Shown: positions 33,898-44,825 of the stretch, piece by piece
Layout: each line of letters begins with the position of its first letter
How positions within the stretch are numbered: the stretch's first letter is position 1
DNA from: Coniferiporia sulphurascens
Taxonomy: Eukaryota > Basidiomycota > Agaricomycetes > Hymenochaetales > Hymenochaetaceae
Reading direction: 5' to 3'
DNA: 64,000 nucleotides
NCBI GenBank assembly: GCA_002794785.1
Contig: NBBA01000011.1
Span: forward strand, 1,240,001 to 1,304,000
Made by a program: the position numbers and the translations under genes
The notes under the pieces: generated by a model
The model's database searches: none
Seen by the model: the letters and a program-made list of their open reading frames with translations, nothing else
Told to the model about the DNA's origin: nothing

Positions 33898-35064
33898 CTA
33901 ATCAACGCGGTAAAGTGGGTTGACGTTGTCGGAGGCGAACAGGTAGTTCAGCGTCGCTGCTAGCCGAATTCCACCCATTGCAAGCAATTGCTCAACAAGC
34001 CACTCATCTTTGATCCGACCCGCATACTCGGGTGTGTCAAGTTCAAGGTACGCGTTTTGCGCCAATTCATCTAACGCAGGCGGCCAGATGACGTCACAAT
34101 TGAGCTTGTGCATTGGTGCCGCCCAAGCGTAAGGGCATACGACACCATCGTCCGTCGGGGGGAGGCCGGGCGGCGGCGCTAATTTCGAAGTCTTGCTGCC
34201 AGATTGTGAAAGTAGAGGGAGCTGTTGCAGCTTCTGTGTCGGCGGATATGGACGTGAACTTGAGTCATCGAGGGACGGACAGCTCGTCCACTCGTTGATG
34301 AAAGGTGCAAACCGATCAAGCACACCCTCAAACATAATCTGCCGCACATACGGGTCATATATCGTCCCAAGCAGAGCATCTTCGATACGGCGAGATGGCA
34401 GCGGGCGAGTGTAATTTTTCGGGATCGTTCGTAGCGCTTTGGAGATCAGACGTGAATCCCAGACGGAATGGAGGTCTGACAAAAAGAATTATTAGATGTC
34501 CTGTTCTCAAGCTCGCGAAACGTACTCGTTGTGCGTCCATCGAACTTGACTTTGGCACCATTGCCACCTTTGTCACGCCCTGTGAGATGAAGAGGCTGAT
34601 GTAGGTCTCCCATAAAATGGATAAGGAATTTGAGCGCCTCCTCCGCTCCGGGGTACCCTTTCTCAAGCCACATCGTTGTGTTGCGCACCGCGCTAAGGAC
34701 ATTGTGTTCTGGTGCACCTGCCCAACCCTCTTCACCGAAGACACAGTGCTGTGAAGGATGATCTCCTAGTCCATTGACATAGTGCAGCGTTCCGGACCAA
34801 CGCATATGCATGCGGATTTTGTCCGCCCATGCAGCGACGGGCGCGAGATGACAGTCCGCGTATGAGGGAAGTATGTCGCAAAGCTGCTCGACCGTCGAGG
34901 GGTGTAAGTGAATCTGCGCGATGGTTGCGACGATCTCATGACCTTGTGGATCGAGTAAGCGCGTATTGAGTACGACACACCGCGATTAACTTACCTGCCG
35001 CGCCCCATGCTACAACATTTCCAACGCTCGCCGCTAATGCGAGGGAAACGGTGAGTAGCTTCAT
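33898..35064 (-). CDS. secreted S1/P1-type nuclease
   Basis: Zinc-dependent single-strand-specific nuclease of 354 residues, secreted. Exons 35064-34995, 34942-34526 and 34475-33898 (introns 34943-34994 and 34476-34525). Residues 1-19 form a signal peptide; predicted cleavage leaves Trp as the new N-terminus (WGAAGHEIVATIAQ), as required because that Trp and the His five residues later bind zinc. The remaining trinuclear zinc ligands are all visible: Asp in AAWADKIR, His in GTLHYVN, His and Asp in FLIHFMGDLHQPLH, then His and Asp in NLHSVWDSRL (created exactly by splicing intron 2). The C-terminal part (WAAPMHKLNCD, GGIRLAATLNYLF) is typical. A TATA box lies 72 nt upstream. Likely roles are phosphate/nucleotide scavenging or DNA/RNA turnover outside the cell (family knowledge). 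Confidence 0.95.
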
Positions 35065-35135
35065 TCCTCGACGTGTCCTTGCCTTGCAGCAGTGAAATTT
35101 CGAGCGATAGGTAGCCTTGCAGTGGACTGGTGAAG

Positions 35136-35143
35136 TTTATAAG
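35136..35143 (-). promoter_or_regulatory. TATA box of the S1/P1 nuclease gene
   Basis: CTTATAAA on the minus strand, 72 nt upstream of the ATG at 35064. Confidence 0.6.
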
Positions 35144-35523
35144 GGCCTTTGCGTGTCGACGACAGGTCCTTCAATGAGACCGTCAAAGGACAAGACGCGT
35201 GCCGCCTGTTTGTGGTTGGTTTGGACGCCGTGCCCGGAAGCAAAAATAGAATGTCTAAATTAAGAGTTGTTAGGTTCACTAAGGCCTTCCCTTCACTTAT
35301 GGCCTACATAATCGTGAAATATGCATATGGATAAAAATGTACAGAAGATCATTGCGATGCGATGGTATTACCGACAAATATTAGCCGCAATATCAATGTC
35401 TCTGAGGAGAACTTGGTGAACTGCTTATACAGATGCATTCTGAACCAGACTCCATGCAAGAAATAACAATATTGGTAATACAATCTTGCACGGAATGATG
35501 TTGCAAAAAAAAATCGGGAAAAC
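35144..35523. other. intergenic region
   Basis: Upstream DNA of the nuclease and 3' flank of the small unrecognised gene. No further feature was seen. Confidence 0.5.
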
Positions 35524-36110
35524 TTAAATACGTTGCCTGGTAACAAGACTGACGAAAGTATGCAAAAAAGGTATCTGGATCGTAATCACGAAGCCAATAT
35601 CGTCCCTTGATTCAAATAAGATAGCCTTGTAGACTCGGCTATGGACTTTGCTGAGAACTTCGACGATCCCATCCTGCAGCAAAGGTACAAATTCGGTCGA
35701 AGGTGACCGTAATATGCCGCCTACCCAAAGACACGTCTCAGTTTCCTGCTTCTCTTTGCCTGGCACTGAATCGCCCTCTTCTGCGATATGGTAGAACCCT
35801 GCGTGCGACGCCTTAGGATTTGCGTCCGCAAATGTTCCCCCTTCCGCACTTCATTCAAAACGTTCTTTCCCAATGCCTTCAAGAGGCCGGTTGCAGCAGC
35901 ATTCCCCTTTTCCATAGCAGCCATTACATCAAACTTCCCAGCACCTTCAAGGGTTAAGTAAATACTCTGCCTCTGCGCTTCACGTGGGGTTTTTTGCGCA
36001 AGCGGATACTCTGCGGACCCCACTTCGTTATCGTCGCCGGATGAAACTTGCAGGTACGCTAATGCGAACCCGGTACAATCCAGTCGGTGAAGAGCAGGAA
36101 GACGTTCCAT
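35524..36110 (-). CDS. hypothetical protein, possibly two exons
   Basis: Not recognised. A minus-strand open frame starts at ATG 36110 (MERLPALHRLDCTGFALAYL). Near 35850 the downstream coherent frame (SHAGFYHIAEEGDSVPGKEK, ending FLHTFVSLVTRQRI) is in another phase. A 38-nt GTGCGG...CCTAAG intron (35812-35849) would join them into 182 residues, but this is shorter than any other intron in the window. A frameshift in a decaying gene is equally possible. The first part has a run of Ala/Gly-rich helix-like sequence (VMAAMEKGNAAATGLLKALG). The second ends in hydrophobic residues. No signal peptide or known domain was seen. It sits between the nuclease promoter and the PIG-A 3' end. Confidence 0.35.
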
Positions 36111-36269
36111 CGTCTGCCTCGGACTAATTGCTGGATGTCCTTTTTCGTTTCATTGAATTAAAGTTCCACGCATTGATAAGAGTTAGCAGGTCGTCGATTA
36201 GCGTGTTGTTTGCTCGTCCATCGCAGTGTTCTTGACATTCTGCACAGAATCGGTCAGACGGAGAGGCAC

Positions 36270-38045
36270 TCAAGTGATACTTTTGAGGAAAGGCAAAAGA
36301 GGAATAAAGTAAGACCGCACCTCAGCATAGTCTTCATATTTATCTTGAGTCCAGTCGTATTCAGATGGGACGTAATCGATGTCTTCGCGCGGGATAAACC
36401 ACTCGAGTAGCGCAAAGAAGAATATATCCACAATGAGGATCACGACGAAGATCGGACCAGCAAATACACCTAAGGCATGAGTTCTTCACGCGCAAAAAAA
36501 GTTAGTCCGCTTCTGTTCCCCTACTATATTCACACTGAATGCATACCTCTTGATCCGGGTCCATAGGTCGTGCCCCTCTGTGTTAAGTACGAACGCGTAA
36601 ACGCGCTCCGTGCGCTCTGCAACGTCTTTCCAGTTGTAGAAGGACCGAATGCGTTCATGAGCGCGCCACGGGTCATGCATTCCAGCGCTCACACGCTTGA
36701 TAGCTTCCGACATAGCACGCACTACATCTGTGTTGATTGGGGAGCGGTAAATTTTGGACAAGGGAGAATTTGATACAACGGGTTTCTCTTACCGTCTTCC
36801 TCGGGAAGCGCGAAAGAGATCATATCTTCAGGGAGAACCTCAGGCACACCCCCTACACGCGTGGAGACGACGTATAACCCTGCGCAAGCCGCCTCGACAA
36901 TCGCAATTCCAAATGCTTCAGTGAGGGATGTGTTGAGGAATATTGAACCCTCTGACAACACCTATTTAGAGGTAGTGATATTGCCATAAAAATCTACTTT
37001 TTGCATGTAGACAGGATAACATACCTCTCTGACATCACTATGCCTGACTGGTCCACGTAAGATAATTCGGTCTTGTAGGAGGTGCTTTTCGCGCATTTGG
37101 AGAAGGTCAATAAGCTTCGGGCCATCACCTCCTACGGAATATTGTTACTAAAATGTGTGACTTCTGCAAATGTGCAGCGTACCGACGACAAACCGGACAT
37201 TAGGAAATAAAGCACATATTCTGGGAGCAGTGGCTACAAGCAAGTCGATTCCCTTCCTGTACGCGAGACGTGAGATGACGACTATGGTGACTAGTTAAAA
37301 AAAGTCAGTAAAAAGGACGGCCAAGCAAGAGCAGGAAACATACCCGTTTCTTTAGATGATGGCTTATCAGATGGTTTGAATTGGTCGACCACGAGAGCAT
37401 TTGGTATAACATGGGCAATGGAGGGGCGTATACCCGACCGCAGTACGGTATTCTCACGTCTTTAGAGCAAGAATGAGACATGTGCGCATGAGTATTCAGG
37501 ACTCCTACCCTGTGTGCGAGACGCAGATAACGCCATCCACGTTTGCGAGAGTCGCCTCAAGAAGTTTGTTGGTGAGGATACTTGCAGCATCCTCAAATCC
37601 AAAAAGCGAGTGATCTGTGAAGACAGTACGCACGCCAAGATGGTGGGCGTGTAGGATACCTTCATGACCTAAAGACGAGAGTGAAGCATGCGCGTGAACG
37701 ATACCGATTCGTTCTCTAAGAATTATTGTCCGGAAATATGGAAGAAACGTGAAGAAATTGGGCAACGTGGCGGAGGACGCAATGGTCATAAATGGGATAT
37801 GATAGACTTTGAGTCCGGGAAGAAGCCAGCGGACACCCACCCTATCCGGAGGATGAGAGTGTGTGATAATGATAACTTTGTGCCCTCTGCGAAGGAGCTC
37901 GACACTGAGCATGTAAATGTGATTTTCAACGCCTCCGACGTTGGGATGGAAAAAATCCGAGATCATTCTACAAAAACAAGTAGAGCTGAGAAAATTACGT
38001 GTTTGAAATTATAATTTTAACATACGCTATTGAAAGCTTTGCCAT
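36270..38045 (-). CDS. GPI3: GPI-GlcNAc transferase catalytic subunit PIG-A/Gpi3
   Basis: Transfers GlcNAc from UDP-GlcNAc to phosphatidylinositol, the first step of GPI-anchor synthesis, on the cytosolic face of the ER. 457 residues in eight exons (38045-38026, 37967-37509, 37459-37344, 37290-37183, 37131-37025, 36961-36793, 36727-36547, 36483-36270). A 20-nt first exon codes MAKLSIA, then [18 protein letters not shown] begins the GT4 fold. [13 protein letters not shown] and [11 protein letters not shown] are typical PIG-A motifs. [14 protein letters not shown] is the nucleotide-binding start of the second domain. The GT4 EX7E motif is [14 protein letters not shown]. The C-terminus has the single membrane helix ([20 protein letters not shown]) and a charged tail. 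The last acceptor is taken at 36484 because it follows a CTAAC branch site and keeps the frame. Confidence 0.94.
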
Positions 38046-38279
38046 TTTTGATCCAGAAAATCATTCGAAAAAGGGCGATTGTGCATGAGGTCGCCTTCCA
38101 CAGTTCCACAGGACGATTAGGCAACAGTAGCGGCTCGGATCGGCGTGCAGGCGCAGCGCGACAAACGCCAGACGCGTAGTCGCGCTTAGTCATCCAAAGG
38201 AAGTGACGCGTCCCTAATACCGATCCCAGTCCTGCCTCTCCACTCCGTCCTGCCAGCATCCGTCTTTGAGCTCACCATT
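38046..38279. promoter_or_regulatory. bidirectional promoter between GPI3 and RPT6
   Basis: Only 234 nt separate the two start codons, so both genes must share or abut their promoters. The region is of moderate GC content, with no clear TATA box. Confidence 0.55.
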
Positions 38280-39816
38280 ATGCCCGTTGCTGTAAAAGCT
38301 CCCGCTGCTCCTGGTGGAATCAAGTCCTACTATCAGGCAAAAATTGAAGCGGCTGAACTTACTATCAACACAAAAACTCAGAACCTACGCCGTCTGGAGG
38401 CACAACGGAATGCTCTGAATGCTCGAGGTACGACTACTACTTGATTGTCACACGAACGGGGTGCTTAAACATGCGGAATTGATTAGTTAGACTGCTGAGA
38501 GAGGAGCTCCAGCTCTTGCATGAGCCCGGGAGCTATGTAGGTGAGGTGGTGAAGGTCATGGGTAAGAGCAAGGTCTTGGTCAAGGTGCAACCTGAGGGGA
38601 AATATAGTTCGTACACTCACCTCATGCGCAATTCGTTATCTAACGTCAACTGTAGTCGTCGACTGTGATCAGGAAATAGAGATCAACACGCTGAAACCTA
38701 CACTTCGCGTCGCCCTCCGTTCAGATTCCTACACCATCCACAAGATATTGCCGAACAAGGTTGACCCGCTCGTCTCGCTCATGATGGTCGAGAAGGTGCC
38801 TGACAGCACGTACGAGATGGTTGGAGGTCTCGACAAACAGATTAAGGAGATTAAAGAGGTTATCGAGCTTCCCGTGAAGCATCCAGAGCTCTTTGAAGCC
38901 CTTGGCATAGCACAACCTAAAGGTGTCCTACTCTATGGTCCTCCAGGGACAGGAAAGACGCTGCTTGCGCGTGCTGTCGCGCATCACACCGATTGCAAGT
39001 TTATTCGGGTTTCTGGTTCCGAACTCGTGCAGAAATACATTGGAGAAGGTTCGCGGATGGTTCGCGAGCTGTTCGTCATGGCTCGCGAGCATGCGCCGAG
39101 TATCATCTTCATGGATGAAATCGACTCAATTGGAAGTTCGCGAGGCGAAAGTGGAAGTGGTGGCGGTGACTCAGAGGTGCAGCGGACGATGCTCGAACTG
39201 CTAAACCAGCTGGACGGGTTCGAGCCGACGAAGAACATTAAGGTCATCATGGCTACCAACCGAATAGGTTTGCATCCTGGTTTATATGCGTGTTGCATTT
39301 TCTCAAAAAGCCATCAGATATTCTTGATTCTGCGCTGTTACGGCCGGGGCGTATCGACCGCAAGATTGAATTCCCTCCACCGGGCCCGGAGGCACGAGTC
39401 AGCATTCTGCGCATTCATTCTCGCAAAGTGCGTAATCTTCAGTCCACAGACATTTTCCTACTGACAGAACGTCGCCTCTCAGATGTCCCTTCAACGAGGT
39501 ATCAATCTTCGTGCTCTTGCCGAGAAGATGGGTCAATGCTCTGGTGCTGAGGTACGCGGTATCTGTACTGAAGCTGGTGGGTAGTATCCTCTTTTGCTCT
39601 AATAATATGGCCTGCTAACTTCTACTTGTACAGGTATGTATGCACTTCGGGAACGTCGGCAGCATGTCACGCAAGAGGACTTCGAGTTCGCTATCGCGAA
39701 GGTCGGTCTAATAACCTCACACTGAACTTGAATACTCAATGCTTAATTTAATTTGTGTACAGGTGCTCAAAAAGAACCAGGAGGGAAATACGTCGGTGAA
39801 CAAACTGTTCTCATAA
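38280..39816 (+). CDS. RPT6: 26S proteasome regulatory ATPase Rpt6
   Basis: AAA ATPase of the 19S proteasome base (PSMC5/SUG1 orthologue), 401 residues in seven exons (38280-38427, 38487-38606, 38656-39267, 39318-39427, 39483-39576, 39634-39701, 39763-39816). An N-terminal coiled coil ([20 protein letters not shown]) is followed by the OB part and the AAA domain: Walker A GPPGTGKT, Walker B IIFMDEID, sensor MATNRI, arginine fingers in [13 protein letters not shown], and the C-terminal helical lid ([20 protein letters not shown]). The C-terminal NKLFS is hydrophobic, as expected for docking into the 20S alpha ring. The second donor is GTTCGT, a weak but frame-consistent site. Orthology to Rpt6 rather than other Rpt subunits is based on [20 protein letters not shown]. 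Confidence 0.97.
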
Positions 39817-40597
39817 ATTTCCGTTGCATTTCTTTCTTTCTCGTTTTTCTTCCTTCCTGTGTACTCAGCTATATATATACTGGCAAATTCTTATTTGGAC
39901 CTTGACTACACTTGAGCAATGGTACAATGAAATATGTGAGTGGTTCGGGAAGGACCTGGGAGTTTATTTACGTCGCAAGTACTGTTATCACACCTGCAAG
40001 AGCTATGGCACGTATTTTACACACGGGGTATCCACTATTAAGGGCAACCTTGCGGCACCAGTATTAGGGGGAGAACAGTTACTACGAGAGCCACTACGAC
40101 CGGGCTTTCAACTTTCCGTTTTCGAGACGATTGACATGTCCATCGCGCATGCCAGTGTAATGTCACTTGCTGTGATAGACACCAGCAAAATCTCCAGGTA
40201 CGCATGATGGGTTATTGCGACGGCGCGACTTAGGCACCGTGAAACGACGTTGATGTGCCCTTCCCGAGAATAGCATGAACAAACTCTGACTCCCATTTTC
40301 GGATTTGTCTCAGCCCTTAAACCTACCCAGGATGTCCGTTATCTTTAATTATTCAGTTTGTTGGCACGTAAGAGCAGCTTCTAAGAACTCCTAGTTTGAT
40401 AAGAATCGCTACCAGCTCACCCGAGGTCGCCACAAAGATAAATGTATGACATGTAAAAGTTCGGGCGCGTGAGAGGCGTATCTATGCTTGTCCTTATCAA
40501 GCACTGATGCGTGCCAGTGCTTCCAGGCCTATATATGCTACCCATATTTCTCACTCGCCCACCATAGCTCCTGTACTATGCGCACACGCCCTGCGCC
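39817..40597. other. intergenic region
   Basis: About 780 nt covering the RPT6 3' flank and the promoter of the small membrane protein. Only short frames are present; nothing recognised. Confidence 0.5.
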
Positions 40598-41412
40598 ATG
40601 GCTATACAGACGCTAACAACAACTGTGACGGGCAAGGAGACGAGCACAAATGTCGCTGGCGACACCAATGCGAACGGCGACCCTTTCGGCGGAAACGGAC
40701 CTACTCCCCTCATCCCTGCGTTCTTACTCTCGGCTCTCCTCATCGTGGGTGTCATGATGGTACTCTGGTATAGGCGTCTCGCACGTCGCGGGGTTACGTC
40801 TTTCGGGATTGCAACTGGTGCTGATGTGCCCGCACTCGCTTTCCACGGAACAACCACCGTCGACTTACCGTCCAAACTCGGCCCAATCCCGCGCATATGG
40901 GACGTGTATCTTGCCGGCGGGTTGGCGGGATCGGATAATTGTCGAGGCACAGGTTGGCGAGACATAAACGTCCGTCTAGTATTCTAAAGTCATTCCCTCA
41001 CTGTGTTGTCCGCGCGGTTGACATGGTTGTTGTCAATGTGCAGCCGTTGTCCGCGTCGTCTCTGGGCAGACTGCGCACGTCTCCATGCCCAATTTCAGAC
41101 CGGGGACGAGAGACCAGATTGGACATCGCTCAACATCTTCATTTCACGACTAGGCGGCGGTGGATGTTCCGTCGAAAAGAACCACCAGACATCTCGATAT
41201 CTAGCCTGGACCGTTCTCCATCTCCCGCACGGCTGCAGGTCACCGTCCTCATAGCGATGCCCTGTTCCTCCCGACGCTCCCATGCGTTCGATGGGCCGAA
41301 CGTCGAAAGCAAACTCAACATGTCTGTTTTCAAGGGCTCAGAAGATCCTGATATTGTACTGGGTATTACAGGTGCAACTTTCACTCGATGGGAAGAGGGG
41401 GTAGGTCCCTAA
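40598..41412 (+). CDS. small single-pass membrane protein, unknown function
   Basis: Predicted protein of about 249 residues with one intron. Exon 1 starts at ATG 40598: a polar Thr/Asn-rich lumenal-type N-terminus, one transmembrane helix (PAFLLSALLIVGVMMVLWY) and a basic stop-transfer (RRLARRG). The intron donor is uncertain (GTATTC at 40979 or GTCCGT at 40970; both keep frame) with acceptor at 41043. Exon 2 is Ser/Arg-rich (RRRWMFRRKEPPDISISSLD) and ends with LQVTVLIAMPCSSR and DPDIVLGITGATF. An acidic/aromatic WD segment before the intron and a VLIAMP plus I-V-G-I-T ending recur, to my memory, in uncharacterised Agaricomycete membrane proteins. No enzyme motif was seen. Confidence 0.6.
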
Positions 41413-41638
41413 TTCAGGTTGTCGGACGGAGGTTATTATGTTGTTGTACAATTATGTCTGTGTACTACTTGTGGATCGATTTGTTTTATTGCATGCAGCA
41501 GATGAATCAGTGGGACGGCGGGACCGTAGCAGCACTTACATAAGGATTACCGGAGTCTTTCGAGGATAATCAAATTGATGGATCGACCATCTTGGATCTG
41601 AACTTCCGAACGTCCAAGCTGCCGACGCAAGAAAAAAA

Positions 41639-43189
41639 ATGTTTAAATTCGATTTCTCCGCTGCAGACCTTGATTCTGAGAGTGACCCGGACAAAGTTCC
41701 TCTGCCTCAGTCTGTCTTAGGTCCTGGAGGATCCCCCGTTGCTCTGGAGGAGAGTGGGTCTCATCATGTAAAACTTGAAAATAAAAGCGCTCCTGTGCGT
41801 GAATTGTCTATACAAGAGCTGGTGAGTGTACCGCGTTGCTTATTTCGCTTTACTATACTCACAAAATATTTTTTCTATGAACGCGCGAAAGGCAGACGCA
41901 AGCCCTTCCACACGTGCTGTCGTACTCGCCGCTCATCGTCCCATTGACCGAAGACGTAGCTCTCAGCGGTGCAGCGACTGAACCCAGTCATCAAGAGCGC
42001 AGGACTGAACGGCGGACGAATGTCACACTCCTACGGCGAGATCTCTTCGACGCCCGCTATCAGTTAATATCGCAGGACGAACTTGGTTCTGGTCCTTCTC
42101 AAGATGCTAGTTCCGCAGACCCGAACACACCTTCCTCAAGTGACAAAAATCACGAACAGACTGCCAGGCCTGCAGGTGCACTCAGCTTTGTCGATAATCC
42201 GTCTGACCTCGTCCCCGGCGTATACGAGGGCGGACTGAAAACATGGGAATGCAGCCTTGACCTTGTAGACTGTCTCGCGAGTGTGAGTCGGGATGCAGAC
42301 AAATCCGGACTTGGTAGGACTGATTGGGTGAGGGGGAAAGGGGTTCTTGAGGTACATGACAAGATTTGTTCTTTCCATGATACAGTTTCGTTGTTAACGT
42401 CGTTGTATGCTTGCAGATAGGCTGTGGGACGGCGGTCCCTAGTCTTTACCTTCTGCATACACTCTTCTCTCATACACCATCAGCAGATTTACTGTTGGAC
42501 ATCCCCAACACGGAGATCGTGCTCCAGGACTACAACGATCTCGTACTACAGCTTGTCACCTTTCCGAACGTGTTATTAGTATGGTGTGCGTTAGCGAAGC
42601 TTGGCCTGTTCTGCGACTCGTTTGTTGATGACTCATGCTTTCCCCAGATGCCTCACCTTTAGCCGACGCCTATCGCTCTCAGAAGGCATCTACTGGGGAG
42701 GACCCGGAAGAAGAGTCGTTCGACCTTTCGCAGCCTGGCGACATGCAAATTACGGAGGCGTTGTTGACTTCTTTCCAGTCGTCGTTGGAAGAGCAACACA
42801 TAACAATTCATTTCGTAGCTGGATCCTGGCAAGCGCTTATGGAAGACGCGACGACACTCCTTGCGAAGCCTTTCGACGTGGTCTTGACTTCAGAGACTAT
42901 ATATCAAGCCTCGAACCTTCCATTTCTCATCGACTTGCTGAAGCGGACGACGCAGAGATCTAAGGATGATGACCTTAATTCGCTGGCGGGTAATCTCACC
43001 ATCACGGAGCGCAGTACACAAAGCCCGCACCCTATATGCCTTGTGGCGGCCAAGGTGCTTTACTTCGGTGTCGGTGGTGGCATTTTAGACTTCGAACACG
43101 CAGTCACGAGACGTAGTGGAAGAACCAGTCCCATCTTGCATAGAAAAGCTGGTGTTGGACGGAAGGTATTACGCGTTGAATGGACTTGA
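41639..43189 (+). CDS. protein-histidine N-methyltransferase (HPM1/METTL18-like)
   Basis: SAM-dependent methyltransferase of 449 residues, in the family that methylates a histidine of ribosomal protein L3 (uL3). Exons 41639-41821, 41896-42351, 42417-42585 and 42648-43189. After an acidic N-terminus and LPHVLSYSPLIVPL come LFDARYQLISQDELG and the diagnostic DLVPGVYEGGLKTWECSLDL. SAM-binding motif I is GVLEIGCGTAVPSLYLLH (across intron 2). The next motif is IVLQDYNDLVLQLVTFPNV, then GSWQALM and the post-I region FDVVLTSETIYQ. It ends with a typical AAKVLYFGVGGGILDFE. All exon joins keep frame. It may act in nucleus and cytosol; no targeting signal is obvious. The family call is strong; the L3 substrate is inferred from family. 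Confidence 0.9.
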
Positions 43190-43937
43190 TCTCATCCAAA
43201 AACATATTTTCATTAAGTGATGCAATATTTAAATACGCTACGAGATTGTACGAAGGAGGCAGGAATGACTGTTGAAAAAGTATCATAAGTATTGTGAAAA
43301 CATGAGTGTACAGGTGCAAGAAGGAAGATCAGAGAAGCCGATGTTTTCATGCCCACATCCAGCGACAGCCCGTTACTCCGGCATGCATGTCCAAGACGGA
43401 CATACACACAACAGCCTGCACAAATGCACAAGTGGAGGAAGCGAACCGTTGCAGCGAACGGAGCAGTCAACGAATGGATGAACTTGGTTTCTTCTTGAAA
43501 TAGCAAGTGAAAAAATTAAACTCGAATTACTCACGTTCCAAGACCGCCAGCGTCCTACGAACAAGCAAGAGGGGATAATAATCTGTTAAACGAAATGGAA
43601 ACGGTCATCAGTAAACCTAAACACAATGGAGATACCAATAAAAGGGGTGTATCAGAATTGAGAGTTTTGGTAAAAGGGTATCCACAAGGAGCTTGCGCTC
43701 TCGTTCGGAAGCAGAACTGAATCAATGGTTCATCATAGAAGAGAATGTGCGAATGATCTTGCGAGAGAGACGGAAACTCACCGGTCAATGTTTTGAGCGT
43801 TGAACAAACGGTGAAGGGAAAGAGGATGGGCGTTCAAGAGAAGAAACGTTTGAAAATACTTATAGGCCAATTATAAACTATACAGGCACATTTTGAAGCT
43901 CCGCTAGAATCCTCGCTTTTTCATTCTTTTTTTTTAT
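43190..43937. other. intergenic region with possible minus-strand spliced transcript
   Basis: There is no protein gene I can support. On the minus strand a TATA-like element (about 43856-43865), a pyrimidine-rich start region, a GTGAGT donor (43781), and further acceptor- and donor-like sites follow each other without an ATG in the early exons. See findings. Confidence 0.35.
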
Positions 43938-44221
43938 ATGCCGACTGTTCACACGTTGGTCTTGACTGTGTGCGCCGCGGTTGGGTCGTTGTTTTATTTG
44001 GTGAGCCTAACTTATGACATACTTTTGCTATGAAGATATCCATCCATTATTCGAGCCGGCGACGTTCTTCGATGAGCCTTGCTCAAACATGCATCACCAA
44101 CTGAGCATCCATTTCCACATTGGTTCCCTTAGATTTTTAACATGCTGACTATCATCTCCGTGGACAGATGTTTTTGATTACCTTAGGGTTATTCCTTATG
44201 GCGAGAGTATTTGATCGTTGA
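43938..44221 (+). CDS. candidate 38-residue spliced membrane peptide
   Basis: Short gene candidate. ATG 43938 opens MPTVHTLVLTVCAAVGSLFY in exon 1 (43938-44000), which ends at a GTGAGC donor. The exon from 44168 continues in phase with MFLITLGLFLMARVFDR and a stop at 44221. The join gives 38 residues that are almost entirely one hydrophobic helix, with a short polar start and a charged end (ARVFDR), the plan of tail-anchored or accessory membrane subunits. The intron (167 nt) is longer than usual here and has an alternative acceptor. I do not recognise the family, and the ORF is short enough to be chance. Confidence 0.35.
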
Positions 44222-44825
44222 ACAACAAGGGAACGGGCCTCTTTTGAGCGACTCGCGGAAGACATTGTGTCCTTTTGACATTCCCGCTAATCTGTATGTG
44301 TGCACTAGAGGTTCAACCGCTGGTGTATTGTTTCTCGCATCGATGTCAGGTGAGAATTTTATACTCCCCTCATTTCACTTTCCATGATGCCTTTAAACAT
44401 TTATACAAGCATATGTCCGACCTTTATGAAGGATATCTTTATGTTTCTGATACCATAATTGTTTGCGTGTCTTTTTCCTGTTAGCTGACATGCCCACAGG
44501 TTCAGCAGCGACGCTGCGTACCTAGTCGGGGTACGAGGTACGTCAGTCCCCCATAATATGTGCAGTCCATTTTTGTTTCTGTGTACAATTGTGCTCTCTC
44601 CACAAAATAAATACAGTATATTGAGACAATTATTATGAATCCTTTCAAGAAGTGGGAAAGACGCAGAATAGAGTTGAAAAAGCGTGTCCTAGACTAAACG
44701 ATAGTACAAACGCTGCTGTCAGCAAAGCTTTATGTCGTCTACGCTGTTCAGCAGTCTCCGCAACCCGAAATGTAAGAGCCCTGCGACGGGCCACCGGAAC
44801 ACAGGCGACCCCGAGCTGTGCACAG
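44222..44825. other. intergenic region
   Basis: About 600 nt of AT-rich DNA downstream of the small peptide candidate and of calcineurin A (convergent). Nothing recognised. Confidence 0.5.

Noticed and set aside
29301..35064. P450, nuclease and neighbours as a secondary-metabolite or degradative gene cluster
   Set aside because: No backbone synthase, transporter or regulator lies among them, and SIN3, PIG-A and RPT6 flank the region. It looks like ordinary interspersed genes.
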